Source: Monilinia fructicola
Taxonomy: Eukaryota > Ascomycota > Leotiomycetes > Helotiales > Sclerotiniaceae
NCBI GenBank assembly: GCA_008692225.1
Contig: VICG01000012.1
Location: forward strand, 744,001 to 808,000
Direction: 5' to 3'
DNA length: 64,000 bases
How positions within the stretch are numbered: position 1 is the stretch's first letter; the number at the start of each line of letters is the position of its first letter. The translations under genes were made by a program, and so were the position numbers. Shown piece by piece: positions 11,226-23,378 of this stretch. The notes under the pieces were generated by a model that was not told where the DNA came from, did no database searches, and was given only the letters and a program-made list of their open reading frames with translations.

Positions 11226-13191
11226 ATGTCAACGCCGAACGCCAACTCTAATGCCCACCCGACCAGCCAACCCTCCGCCTCCACCAGCACCAGCACCATC
11301 TCCGACCCGGCCGAAGCCAAAGAGGAAGCCCCGATCGAAGCCCTCCCAAAGCTCTCGGAAGCTGGTTTGCCACCGCCCGACGACGGAGAAAAAGGACCCG
11401 CATTCGAAGACGTGCTTGCGCACCGCACCGGAACGAATGGGACGACGGCGAGTTGGCGAGCCATGGGGCCGCCGCCGGATGGGGGGCGGCGTGCTTGGGT
11501 GCAAGGTGTGTTTTATTCTATTTTGTGTTTTTGTGGTTTGGGGGGAGGGGGGATGTTGAGGGGAGTTTTGGTTGGATGGGAAGGGGAAGGGGATGGGGAT
11601 GGTGGTGGAGCTTGGGGACTATATTTGAGGCCGGGAGAAGTAGTGGTGAGAAGGGATGAGATGACGAAGATGCGAGTTCAAGGGACGATGCGCTTCATGT
11701 GCAAGGACTTGTGCAAAATGTCTCTTTGAAGAAGTCGCAAGTGCGAGTTCAAGCATAATTATTTGTGAATTGAAACTGAAGGGAAGAGAAAAATACAGAA
11801 CAACAAAAAAAAGACAAAGAGCAAACCTACACCAATCTGGCATATATTTGGCGCGGGAATCTTCTGATTGGAATGGATCAATGTGTGCACAGAATGCTTT
11901 GCTGAAATCAAAACTCGTAGTGATTCTCAGTCATCTTGTGATCATGAATACATGGCTAGTACCCCTTCCTTCCTCCTCATCATCTACGCACTCACCTAAC
12001 GAACAATGGCAGGGGATTTATAAACTCCTTTGGCGTCTTCCAAACCTACTACATCAGCTCTCTCTCGCGGCCGGCCTCCGATATATCCTGGATTGGCTCT
12101 ATGCAAATCTTTCTCCTCTTCTTCATCGGGACCATCACGGGACGCCTCACCGACGCCGGGCATTTCCGCTCCATATTCCTCATCGGCACCATTCTCTGTC
12201 TGCTCGGGTTATTCATGACGTCCATCTCCACAACCTACTGGCAAGTATTTCTCGCCCAAGGAGTATGCATGGGCCTTGGAAATGGCTGCCTGTTTTGTCC
12301 TGCGCTAGCAACACTAAGTACGTATTTTAGCACGAAAAAGAGTTTGGTGATTGGGATTTCGGCGGCGGGGAGTGCAACTGGTGGTGTGGTTTTTCCGATC
12401 ATGGTGCAGCAGTTATTGCCGAAGATTGGATTTGGGTGGACGATGAGGTCGCTGGGACTTATTCAATTGGTGTGCCTTGGGATCTGTAATATTGGCATCA
12501 AGCAGAGGGTGCCTCCAAGAAAGAGCGGTGCTTGGGTTGATTATCCATCTTTCAAAGATGTTCCATATATGCTATTCGCAGCTGGGATGTTTTTTGTAAG
12601 TTGTGATTCTGGTTGGTTAATGGGACATGTACTGATGATAGCAAACAGAACTTTTGGGGATTGTACTTTGGTTTTTATTACCTGGGGGCGTATGCGCGTT
12701 CGATTATTGGAGTACCTCTTGCAGAATCGATCAATATAATCATCGTACTCAATGCAGTAGGAGTAGTAGGACGCGTTATTCCAAATCACCTGGCAGATCG
12801 GGTCTTTGGACCGCTCAATACACTCATCCCAATAGCCATCATAGACAGCCTCCTTTGTTTTTGCTGGATTGCAGTTTCAACACGAGGTGGTCTGTACGCA
12901 TGGTCTGTGATGTATGGTATGTTCGCAGCGGGTATTCAGGGACTGTTCCCGGCCACGTTGAGTAGTCTCACTGCAGACCTGAGGAAGGCAGGCGTCAGGA
13001 TGGGAATGGTATTCACCGTGGTAAGTTTTGCGGTGCTGACAGGTCCACCTATTGGAGGGGTGTTGATCCAAAAGAAAGACGGGGGATACGAGTATGCGCA
13101 GATATTTGCAGCCATCGATCTCCTCGTTGGAAGCGGATTTCTGCTAATGGCCAGGCTAGCGAGATCCAAGAAGCTCCTGACTAAGATGTGA
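11226..13191 (+). CDS. MFS transporter, monocarboxylate-transporter-like
   Basis: Predicted plasma- or organelle-membrane permease of the major facilitator superfamily, MCT/SLC16-like fungal group; the substrate is unknown. Exons 11226..11505, 11921..11954, 12013..12595 and 12649..13191 encode 479 aa. The hydrophilic Ser/Thr/Pro-rich N-terminus (residues 1-80) is followed by PPPDGGRRAWVQ, the signature entering helix 1. The 34-base exon supplies ILSHLVIMNTW and joins to GFINSFGVFQTYYISSL, as in relatives. Further helices include GLGNGCLFCPALATLSTYF and the C-terminal half with GLFPATLSSLTADLRKAG. The intron before exon 3 (11955-12012) needs a GC donor. Exon 1 is noticeably GC-rich. Without the small exon the TM1 signature would be missing, which supports the model. 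No neighbouring biosynthetic gene suggests a substrate. Confidence 0.85.
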
Positions 13192-14253
13192 AACGGGTGT
13201 AAACCTCGAAACTTGTCATTTGCGCGGCTATCATTTGGCCGTGCTGTACCATATCCGCAGCATTAGATTAGGTGTATACGAGTACCGGGGCGTCTGTTGT
13301 CGGATGTCTCGGGAAGTATAATGATACTCGCGCCGCGCTCGTTTGACATGACCAGCAACTTAAGATTAATCGTTCTTGGGGAATAGCACAGTAATGTAAT
13401 AAACACAGCCACATAAGCCACGGCCCATGAGAAATGATGAAGCTTTTTATCAAAGGAGTAGTGCGTCGGTAGGAACTGCTCACCGACGAAACTTTGGGAG
13501 AAAGATGCAAGTGAAAAAAGCTTTCAACCCTTCCTGACATCACCTGCAGAATACTATGCCAAATAGGAACAGCATCGTGCAGCCACTATAGAACTTTGAG
13601 GTTAGAAGCCATTCCCAAATCCAATTCGGATGCCTTGCTGCATAAGTGCATCGACTTGAAATCCAACTTGGTAAGGCGGAGAATACATTGGTGAGAGGGT
13701 CGCCGTCCCAAGATATTTCGGTGCTACTCTAAGAAAGGATCTCCATAATATGACCGAGGTGATAGCACGTGAGTGATGGGAGTGTAAGGGTTAGCCGCCA
13801 TGAGAATTGGGAAGTCGGAAGGTTTAACCTTCAAGGCTGATTGAGCAATTTGAGCTTGAGAGAAGTGGAGTATGGAAGCGAGACTAACTACCTCAGCAGA
13901 ACTTACTGTACGGAGTAGGAGGATATGTATTGACACATCGACCGCATGGCTGGCATGCACATACCTTGTACCGCTAGTCAGCTCCATGCATTCTTAAGAT
14001 GGGTCCAGGGTTCTTTCAACATGTTTCCGGAAAGTCGTGATCATTGATCAAGAAGCTTACTAGTCATAGCATGACCGTTTGACGGTCAACTGTTTGGGGA
14101 AAAGAAAGGAGGAGGGTAAAAGTTTAAAAGAAATGAAGCAACCCAGTATCAGGGAACCTGTGTTTTCCGGAATCCGAACCAAGAAAATCAATCTGGCCCA
14201 ATGGGAAAGGTTCAAATTGTGATGAAAAAGTTCACCAGAGTAGTGGTTGCTTC

Positions 14254-14305
14254 TTGGAACTTGGAACTTAGAATTCGGAACTTGGAACTTGGAACTTGGG
14301 ACTTG
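14254..14305 (+). repeat. Heptamer minisatellite (GGAACTT)n
   Basis: About seven units of GGAACTT, with one diverged unit (AGAATTC) in the middle. Confidence 0.85.
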
Positions 14306-14511
14306 ATGATTGACGGACGGTAGATGGTTTGAACTAGATAGCTTGTATTGATTTACACCATCACATTCCATGGATAAGGACTGTAGTTAGTTACCTAGTA
14401 GTCGACCTACGAGCCAGGGGGGACCGGTATCGGTCTTTACAGGCATCTGTGGCTCGTCCTACCGTAGGTAGTAACAGGTAGGCATTATTATTATTATTCC
14501 ACCTGGGCAAA

Positions 14512-14571
14512 ATTTAGAATTTAGAATTTAGAATTAGAATCCAGAATCGAGATTCGAGAATCGAGAATCCA
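14512..14571 (+). repeat. Heptamer repeats TTAGAAT then GAGAATC
   Basis: Three to four units of TTAGAAT run into diverged GAATCGA/GAGAATC units, all on a seven-base period. Confidence 0.7.
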
Positions 14572-16090
14572 AGAATCATCATACGTACATGCCTAACACT
14601 TACCGGGTAGTCAGTTGTAAATGATAAGCTTCAAGCCGCCAACCCTTAAGCCTCGCACGTTCATGAGGCCATGACCATGGCCACGGCCATATCTAGCCGT
14701 ACTAGTACGACTATATGCTAAAACAAAACAAAAAACGTACCTGGTAAGTAAGGCTTAGTCTCCCGTGTGAACACCACTGTGCCGCTGCACATGGGAAGGC
14801 TGTTGCAACCTCTCGGAGCCTGTGTGCACGTTGTTAATTTATGACACCCAGCACTCTGGCTTTCAGGAGAATGATGGTGCTGCTAGCGAGTGCCCGCTAC
14901 TGTAGCTGCTGTAACTAACGGGATGCTAAATTGCTAGTCCCAGGGAAGGATTGGCTTTGGTTCGCTTCTCTTCCTCGTGGCATTGCAACTAGTGCTTCAA
15001 ACGGGATGGTCAGTTTGAGAAAACCTATGGGCTTCTCTCGTTTTTCTAGATGGGACGGAGCAGATTTTCATGCATACGTTGATTGATTGCATTGTATGTG
15101 CTATGTATGCACTCAATTTGCTGTCTTCACTGCTGTCCAAACTACTCTAGCCCTATGAGTGAGGACGCGAGGACGGATGAAAGACAAGATTTAATCGATT
15201 GCCGCCGCATAATCAATCATCCGCCATAATATTATGTTATACAAAGACCCTGATCTTTTCATTATATCTCGTATATGCCTCGCAATCGCACGGTACACGC
15301 GGTAGCAGAAAGTTTCGATTATTCGATATATGGAGAGATGATAGCGGGGCGATGGGGTGACGTTGAAAGGGTTGAGACTTGTCATTGAAATGATTCACCA
15401 AGTGGAGGGGGGAGCTTGGGAAGGTTGAAAGGATGTGAACGGGTAGACCCATCATACGATCTTGTGTCCCTTCTTTCTGGTTGCAACGCGTGCTTGGTGA
15501 ACCTTGACAGATCGATGGGAGGTCCAGGTAGGAGGACCCCTTTCCCCTCCCCTCCCCTTCCCCCTTCCCTCTCCCAAGGGAAAAGTCGATGCAGCGATGT
15601 AGTACTGGAGATGATGAACTTTCCACCCTCTTCTTCCCTTGTTGAAGGTTGGAACCCAATCAAATTCCCAGTATTAAAAGTACGTAAACTGAATAGATGC
15701 AATCGTATAATTAGAAAGCTGTCCGTTTCCGTGATTCATTCCAGTTGCTTCGATCATCCCGAATCATTGAGCGGTCAGGAGTTCAAACGCAATCTCATAG
15801 AAATGATGATATATGAGACGATATCCTGGGAAGTATTTGGAGTAAAGCGCTGAACCTTAAGTGGTGGCATCCTAGGTCCTCGACGCCTAGCACCTTCAGC
15901 TTGTTACAGATCACATTAGTGATAAACTCTGTTGAAATGAGCTATGGAGACCTGTCAACGGGAGAGCATCGTGACCAGGTCACATAATTGGTGGATGAAA
16001 TCTCACAGTCCCTGGGCACGTGGGGAAAGCTTGACATTCCAAATGAGGTTTGTGATGTGAGGTAGATTTCGTATTGTTGTTGTAGTTGTT

Positions 16091-16190
16091 ATTTTTATTA
16101 TTATTATCATTGCCATTATTACTATTACTATTACTATTACTATTGCTATTACTATTACTATTACCATCACTATTACTATTATTATCACTG
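16091..16190 (+). repeat. Trinucleotide-type repeat (TTA/CTATTA)n
   Basis: About 100 bases of interrupted TTATTA and CTATTA units. Confidence 0.85.
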
Positions 16191-16340
16191 TATCATGATT
16201 GTGATTGTGAGTGTGATGATGATTATGATTGCAGTGTGATTGTGTTAATCTGCGCCAATTTGTGACGAAATATCATGACTCGCATGCAAACTCTATTGTC
16301 GTCCTGTATGAAGATTCGATTCTTGAAGGGGTTTAGGAGA

Positions 16341-16380
16341 TTGCGTGGTTGCGTGGTTGCGTGGTTGCGTAGTTGCGTGG
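16341..16380 (+). repeat. Octamer tandem repeat (TTGCGTGG)n
   Basis: Five units of TTGCGTGG, one with a G-to-A change. Confidence 0.85.
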
Positions 16381-17650
16381 TTTCTCACCGTAGCAATCAC
16401 CTGGGTAGCTGCATGTAGAGGACGAACTCAAAAGCTGTATGAGGAGTTGAGATTCGAGAAGGGCAGGATATAACCTTTCATCGTCCACTTTTCCCAATAC
16501 CAATGATGATGCCATGGATTCCGTTCATCAAATGAAGGCAGATGATACTTAGGTACCGAGATAGCTCTTGCTTTAGGTGTAGACAGGACCATAGCCGAAC
16601 GATGAAGGAGGTTTAAATTTGGAAAAATATCTCGGGGCTTATCCTGAGTCGCCATGTAGATCTAATCTTTCAAATTCGCCGAGCTATTATTGGCTGCGTG
16701 AAGACATATCGAACTCCTCAGAAAGTATGATTAGAGAGAGGTCTGTCTCTTGAGTCTTCATCAAACTCCAGTCTCCATCCTTATCCCCTAGCGCCCTCAG
16801 GGACTAACCGACACCTACTGCACTGTACGGTACTGTATCTCAGCATACTCTCAGACATCGACCTCCACCTCCTTCGGAGTTGTGGGATAGTGCTGTACAG
16901 TCTGTACTGTACAGTATCATTAATTTATGGACTGTGCCATATTGTCTCTCTTGACATTGTGGAGCACCCAGATGCAGGTGGTAGAAGAGTAGGCGGCCTG
17001 CATCGGAGTGCCGGTAAGGCGCTCTATGACCTAGGATTTTAGGAAGATTTAGCTCACGTTGCTTTCGGTACTTTCCCTTCTACTAGGGGGAGGATATCTG
17101 CATTCTGCATCCTGCATCCTGATCTCTACTGTACTGTACTGTACTGCACTGCACTGTATGTATCCTTCGCTATCCCATCTTGATTACCAATTCCGAAGGG
17201 CCGGAAGGGCTGGAAAGGAGACTGTCAACCTGTCAAGTCTCGACCGAGTACACTTTTTGGGTTGAGCATGAATGACTGAACACAACAAAACATGTGGTGG
17301 CCATGAATAGAATCCATCTAACGGTTTTCTAGAAGCCGCCGTCCCCGCCTAAAAATTCTCAGACTGGCGGTGCATTCATGCATAAGTCATGTCAACAAAG
17401 ATCTATTCCTGAAAGAGGATGGGACTTTGGGATGGACTTTGGAATGGATATTTGAAATGGATATGGAGATGGAAATGGAGATGGAAATGGATATTGAACC
17501 GGACTTTTGAACTGTTCGACAAATGAACCCGTAGGTAGGTAGATCAGATCAGCAGTACGAACGAACTATAGAGATTGCGGTACCATCTACCATATTAGAT
17601 GATTAAACCTAAGACATTGTGATAACTGCTTGCTCACGCAAAGTGTATGT

Positions 17651-17653
<3 letters not shown>

Positions 17654-17690
<37 letters not shown>

Positions 17691-17706
17691 TATGTGTGTG
17701 TGTGTA
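17654..17706 (+). repeat. TG dinucleotide microsatellite
   Basis: TG run interrupted by TATG, about 53 bases. Confidence 0.9.
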
Positions 17707-17769
17707 TTGCATTGTGCTGTCTTGTATGCCATTGCCAGTGCCAATGCTGTATTATTGTATTGTATTATA

Positions 17770-17869
17770 TTGCATTGCTTTGCATTCATTGCATTGCATT
17801 GCATTGCATGGTACAGTATGCCATTGCCATCGCCATCGCCATTGCCATTGCCATCGCCATCGTCATTCT
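17770..17869 (+). repeat. TTGCA pentamer then GCCATY hexamer repeats
   Basis: Pentamer TTGCA units to about 17809, then hexamers GCCATT/GCCATC from 17820. ORFs here on both strands are produced by the repeats. Confidence 0.85.
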
Positions 17870-18740
17870 CATTGATCATATGGGTGGGTATGGGAGAGGG
17901 ATACCGATGCTATCCTCTGCTTGATACTCACTCCCTCCTTCTCTCACGTATATGTCATGATTCAGTCCGTCAAGATAAACTCATATATATAAATTTGACT
18001 GGAAGAATAGCGGATCGTATCTTGTCCAATCATTCTCCTTAATAATCCCATCAAAGTTTTTCCATCTGGCCTTAATGAAGGATGCTGTCTGTACAAGTCC
18101 TTTGTACAAGTCCTGTTTCTCGTACGCTCTCGTACTGTCGTACATGACTTATTCTGACCAGGTTGTCTATCGTGTTCAAGCCATGATTAACTTATTCTAA
18201 CTCCTGTCATGATTCAACAAACTTTCCATCGCTGATGAGTTTCATCACATACCATCACAGCCTCACCCAGAATCAACCTCCAATATCCCACTTCGTTCGA
18301 AGTATAATATAGTTCTGCTTGTTCTGCTTGTCCTGCTTGTCCTGCTTGCACCTCAGATCATCCCGCGTCCCGTCATGACCTTGTAGCAGTGGCCATCCAG
18401 GGATCTCGTTCCATATCTCACATTGTCTTGATTGAATGCTGCCATCAACGTCCACAAATCTCCTGCCCACTATCCTCTTTCGAGGAACCATTCACAGCTT
18501 TGCTACCCACGAACCTCCACCATAATACCAGATACGACAAATGCTAACTTGACCCAATTGATCATCCCAAGGATTTCCACCTTTCATTGCAGTACTTTGC
18601 TTTATCTGTTCTCCCAAAGGCCCAGCAGTTATACTCTACAGAGGACTCCGAACAGAGGACAAGACTACCAAGGGTCTACAAGGGTTTGCGTCTGAAGCAA
18701 CCCTGTCGAGCGATGTAAATATTTGTCTCTTCTTCCCCCC

Positions 18741-18790
18741 AGATTCAAGATTCAAGATTCAGGATTCAGGATTCAAGATTCAAGATCCAG
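18741..18790 (+). repeat. Heptamer minisatellite (AGATTCA)n
   Basis: About seven units of AGATTCA/GGATTCA. Confidence 0.85.
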
Positions 18791-19044
18791 GTTCACGAAG
18801 CAGTTGGCTGTATTGTACAGAAGTCATTGTTGTCCAAGGTCCTTGTTTTTTGTTCTCTCTCTCTCTCTCTTGAGGATTTCTGATCCAGACTAACTGCACT
18901 GTTGGCATCGTTTTATATATCCACGCAACGTGCTCCATCTGTCTTGTCTTGTCTTTGTTCGATTGGTTTATTATCTTTTTATTTTATTTTAATAGTACAG
19001 AGGCAAAGGAAGCATATATTCTTATCATATTCTTTTATATTCTT

Positions 19045-19164
19045 TTTATACCCATTATTATTTTTATCTTTATTTTTATTTTTATTTTTATATTCTTGTA
19101 TTTATATATATAGATATATATATATCCAGGTACATATACAGATACAGATACAAACACACACACA

Positions 19165-19195
<31 letters not shown>

Positions 19196-19274
19196 CATAC
19201 ACACGCAGATACATACGCAGATACATACACATACACACACATACACACACACATCCATCCATCCATCCATCCAT
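19045..19274 (+). repeat. Compound microsatellite block
   Basis: TTTTTA-type, TA, CA, ACAT and CATC runs follow one another. It lies upstream of the Zn2Cys6 gene, possibly in its promoter or leader. Confidence 0.8.
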
Positions 19275-19370
19275 CTACCTAGCACCGGTAGTCAATTCCT
19301 TCTTCATTCCAACCGTTCTCTCCCATCCACCAGATTACTCAGATTACTCAGATCACGAGATTTACCCATC

Positions 19371-19715
19371 TCTCTCTCTCTCTCTCTCTCTATCTCCAAC
19401 TATCGCTCTATCGATCTACTCATCCATCCATCCATCCATCCATCTATCTGCCGATCTACCTCAACTTATCTGTCTGTCTATCTATCCGTCTGTCTACATA
19501 TCAATCAGTTTATACCCTCACGCCAACATTTTTATTTTAATTCACCACAATAGTCACGTTTTTATTTTATTGAATCCTCGACCCATCCGAAAGGAGTAAA
19601 GAGAAAAGAGAAAAGAGAAAAGAGAGAAGAAAAAAAAAGATTTAATTCTCTCATCGACCATAACCTGAGGGGAAAAAACCAATCTTCTTTTTTCTTTTCT
19701 TTTCTTTTCTTTTCT
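19371..19715 (+). repeat. Pyrimidine and purine microsatellites in the probable 5' leader
   Basis: TC run at 19371-19391, CATC run at about 19421-19442, GAGAAAA units at 19596-19632, then TTTTC units to 19715, ending about 250 bases before the start codon. Confidence 0.75.
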
Positions 19716-19962
19716 TAATCTTCAGATATCTGATCAGCAATAAAAAAATCCACTTCCTCCCGCTCTCCCACTCCCACTTCCACTCCCACTCCCACTCCTA
19801 CTCCCACTCCCACCTCTTCCCCTCCACCCCCCCTTCCACCCCCCTCCAACTCTTCCGGATTTACATCGGTACCTACATCAAATCCATCCATCATCCATCC
19901 ATTCATCCAGATTTTCGACTGAAAAATCAACAGGGGGATCAAATTCCCTAATACTGACAAAT

Positions 19963-22517
19963 ATGTCTGGTTACTCACCAAACGGTCATAATAACAATGG
20001 TCACAACTACACCACACAAATGCCTCTACATGGCTCGTCAATTCCTTCACCAAATGATCCTTTGATGTCGCATAATCAACAAATTCCACATCAACATCAG
20101 CATCAGCATCCACATCCACATCCACACCCACATCAACACCAACACCAACAACAACAACTCAACATACCCGTCCCACCGTCATTTCAATATGACCCTCAAT
20201 CAATGGGTGCTCCACAGGGCCAGCAATCACCACCGATGCCCCCACAGATGCAACAATACAACGATGGGATGACAAATGATCATCATGGTCTACCAATGCA
20301 AAATACACCACCGCCAACATCTATGAATGGGAACGGAAACGTGAACGTGAATGTGAATGTGAACGGTAATTCAAATGGAAATGGAGAAGCACCCAAAGGA
20401 AATAGGTTAAGGAAAGCATGCGATTCATGCAGTATCAGAAAAGTCAAGGTAAGTGCAAAACATAAAATTCCAGACTTGATTGTCTCGTGGAGGAGGGGTG
20501 CGGGGTATGTATATATATACTGACCTTCAATCTTCTTGATAGTGTGATGAATCAGGTCCTCCATGTCGAGCATGTGCTGCATTAGATATTCCATGTACGT
20601 TCGAAAGACCAAGCCGTCGAAGAGGTCCGCCAAATCGACATGCAGAAGCGATAAAAAAGAGAAGACTTGAATCTCCCGGTGGAGCTTATTCCTCTCCTAC
20701 CTCGCCAAATAATGTGGCTGCGACACTGGCATCCTTCTCTTCACATGCGGTTCTCTCTGCCGAATCCATATTACCATATGCGACTCTCGAGCTCTTCCTT
20801 GATGACTTTTTTACCTACGTACACCCACTTGCGCCTTTCCCACACGAACCTTCATTTAGAATGGCATTCAAAGAGCGAGAAGACTTGAATAGTCCATCAT
20901 TTCTTGCATTGACAGCATCCATGGTCGGAATACTGGTCGCATCGTTTCCTAGGAGGCCGATGCTTCACTTGAAAGCTCAACGTCGAGAACATCTGTTCCC
21001 AAACTCACTCGCTTTGGTTGAGAGATGTCACAAAGTGGCAGTCGAAGCTAGAGGGGCAGGATACCTTGACAAGAACCTTTCAGTCTATGATGCGGCGACG
21101 AGTTATTTCTTGGGATTGTCAGGCGCATACACATTCAATTGGAGACAATGTCGATTGTATTTTGGAGAGACGTTAAACATCATAAGAATGTTGGGAGCCC
21201 ATCGAACCAAGAATTCAAGCCTGATGTCTACCATGGGCCATCTTCCGGCTACATTTGGCGCAGAGAGCCCTCAGTATATCGATCAACCAGAATCTGTTGA
21301 TTATATTAAACAGGAGATTGGCAGAAGACTCTTTTGGGTTATGTTCGTTGGTATTCGGTAAGTAATCTCGACCCATTTAGAAGTATCTTGCTAAAACAAA
21401 ATATCAGATCAATGCAACAATTAGGTGCAACATTCGGTGAACTTCTTATTCCACCACCAACTCCCAACGATCCCTACCCTCCACTGCCATTGGAAGTCGA
21501 TGACGAGTACATCTATCTCGACCACATCCAACAACAACCTGAGGGTGTTGTATCTAGAATTACGGGATTTAATATGGGCATCAGGGTCTATATGACATGT
21601 ACACCTCTTGCGACAATGGAGGTGGCATATGGAATAGATCAAGTGTTTGACTACCAACGTCAAAGGAGAGTACTTTCACAGTGTCTCAGTGCGGCAAAAC
21701 ATGTTCTGGATCAATTACCAAATGAATTGATGGTTCTATCAGAATCAGGAGAGTTTGATTTTGGTGAATCCGATGAAGCCTACTATCCACCTTCCGAAAA
21801 TCTCCCAGGTGCTCGTGCAGATGGATTTGAAGGACGAACCTGGATTGAAGTGACGGGTGATGAGAGGAGAAAGAAGCAATATGCCATTCAGAAGGCCAAT
21901 ATTTACGCCAGCCAGCTGGCCACCAGATCGTATATCGTCGAGAAGTATTGGAATCTCCAAGATGCCTATGAACAACTTCAAGCTAAAGCAGGTGCGGAGG
22001 ATCTTAAATTAGGATCTCCAGGCGTTATGGCAAGTGGTTTAGATGGGATGCTTCCACAATCAGTAACGGAGGAGTCGATCGACGCCAATGTCAGGAATGA
22101 ACGAGAGAGCATTGTGAAGGATTTACTGAAAGCGCTGGGTTCTATTTCACAAATCAATATGGAGCCCAACGGCGGTAGTTTTGTTAGTTTACCCCCCTCT
22201 CTTACCCCTCCATTTAGTAATCTTCATTTCGGTTTCACTAACAGTTATCATTACAGGTCAATAAAATCCGTCAAATAGCTTCAACTCTCGTGGACACCCC
22301 ACAAAATCGCAAAGGACCTCTAGCATTAAGCACTGAGGAATACCTCGGCAAATTCCTGCACATTCTTATGAAACTCGAGAGATCGAGTCCGAGTGGTGCT
22401 AGGAGTGCGAGTGCTGATGGTGTGATTGATGAAGAGGAAGAACTGAGTAATTGGGCGGATCTGAGAGAATACCAGACGAGGTTCGCTCAATCTGGTGGGT
22501 TCTTGAATGAATTGTAG
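19963..22517 (+). CDS. Zn2Cys6 fungal transcription factor
   Basis: Nuclear DNA-binding regulator; target genes unknown. Exons 19963..20448, 20543..21357, 21408..22182 and 22257..22517 encode 778 aa. Residues about 1-150 are low-complexity, with a His/Gln/Pro tract near residues 43-68 and Asn/Val/Gly repeats. The Zn cluster is RKACDSCSIRKVK, then CDESGPPCRACAALDIPC after the intron, giving the six cysteines. The first intron falls exactly between the Lys before the third Cys and that Cys. RRRGPPNRHAEAIKKRR follows as linker and basic region. The fungal-specific TF domain spans about residues 200-560 (LELFLDDFFTYVHPLAPF, IGRRLFWVMF). The C-terminus is acidic (DEEEELSNW). The closest relatives I recall are sugar-response-type regulators, but I do not assign a named ortholog. 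The leader is probably long and repeat-rich. Confidence 0.9.
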
Positions 22518-23378
22518 ATTTAGGAAGAAGTTTGGGCGGAGAAATGATCAATGCGTTTTGCAAAGGAATGGGATGGGATGGACTGGGATATGGATGCATG
22601 GGGTTTGGGCGCAAATTATTGTATTGTAAAACGGATGGATTGGTAGATGGGGAGATGCATGGATGGATGGATGGATGGTACGGAACGGACTGGGACATGC
22701 ATCATGGTGAATGAGACAGAGCCAAAGAGATCTGGATCTACACGGGGTGAAATGGAGTGGTTGTGGCCACCGTGCTATGTCTGTGTCTTTGTATATATGG
22801 GAAATCTCTATCCAGGGTAGGATGGAAAAATTCAAAACAGAACTTGTTGCACAGCGGATGGATAGATGGATTTGATAGCTCAGGTTTAGCTACTAATAAG
22901 CGAGTACTCACTTTGATCTTCTGATAATATGCTCCTGTGGCATTATATTGAGAGAGCAATGCAATGCAATGGTTACCGTAGAACCCCCCTAAAGAGCATA
23001 AAAAATCAATCAATATTACATCGCATCATTGTTAGAATGGTTATTGTTTCTTCTTTTGCCGATGTTGGTCTCAATGTTACGTACAGGTATTCTACTGGGA
23101 GCCCAGGCGCGGAGAGCAGAGGGCAAGACATGGGCGAGAGATAATGAGGGCACTCGAATACCACACCCACACCAGCAAAGCGCAAGGCAAGAAGCAACAA
23201 AGACAAAGAGTTTGGAGTACAATAATATTTCTGCATGACTTTCAGCTAATAGAATCCCGTGCTAGCTAGCCATTCTCCTGGTATTCCCCGCACACCAATA
23301 ACGCCCAACGCCCCGAGCGCGATCCACGCGCCGCCCCATGATTGCACACCCGGCCGACCCATCGCATCGCGCGCGCGC
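22518..23378. other. Intergenic between convergent genes
   Basis: 3' flanks of the transcription factor and the amine oxidase. It contains a GATG repeat at about 22661-22680 and ATGCA-like runs. GC content rises sharply from about 23270 into the oxidase gene. No gene seen. Confidence 0.6.

Larger units (their letters stand above)
13192..19962. other. 6.8-kb gene-free region rich in simple repeats
   Basis: No ORF here resembles protein. Short ORFs have low-complexity or repeat-driven translations. Content includes heptamers near 14254 and 14515, TTA/CTA trinucleotides near 16100, an octamer at 16341, TG, TTGCA and GCCATY runs at 17654-17870, a heptamer at 18741, and dense microsatellites from 19045. 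The last kilobase probably contains the promoter and long leader of the transcription factor at 19963. TACTGTAC-type motifs cluster at 16820-16920 and 17120-17160. Confidence 0.65.

Noticed and set aside
11770..12330. 186-codon ORF overlapping the MFS gene
   Set aside because: Wrong frame across MFS exons 2 and 3; no motif.
15237..15853. Several 100-145 codon ORFs on both strands
   Set aside because: They overlap each other in all frames and show no protein-like segments.
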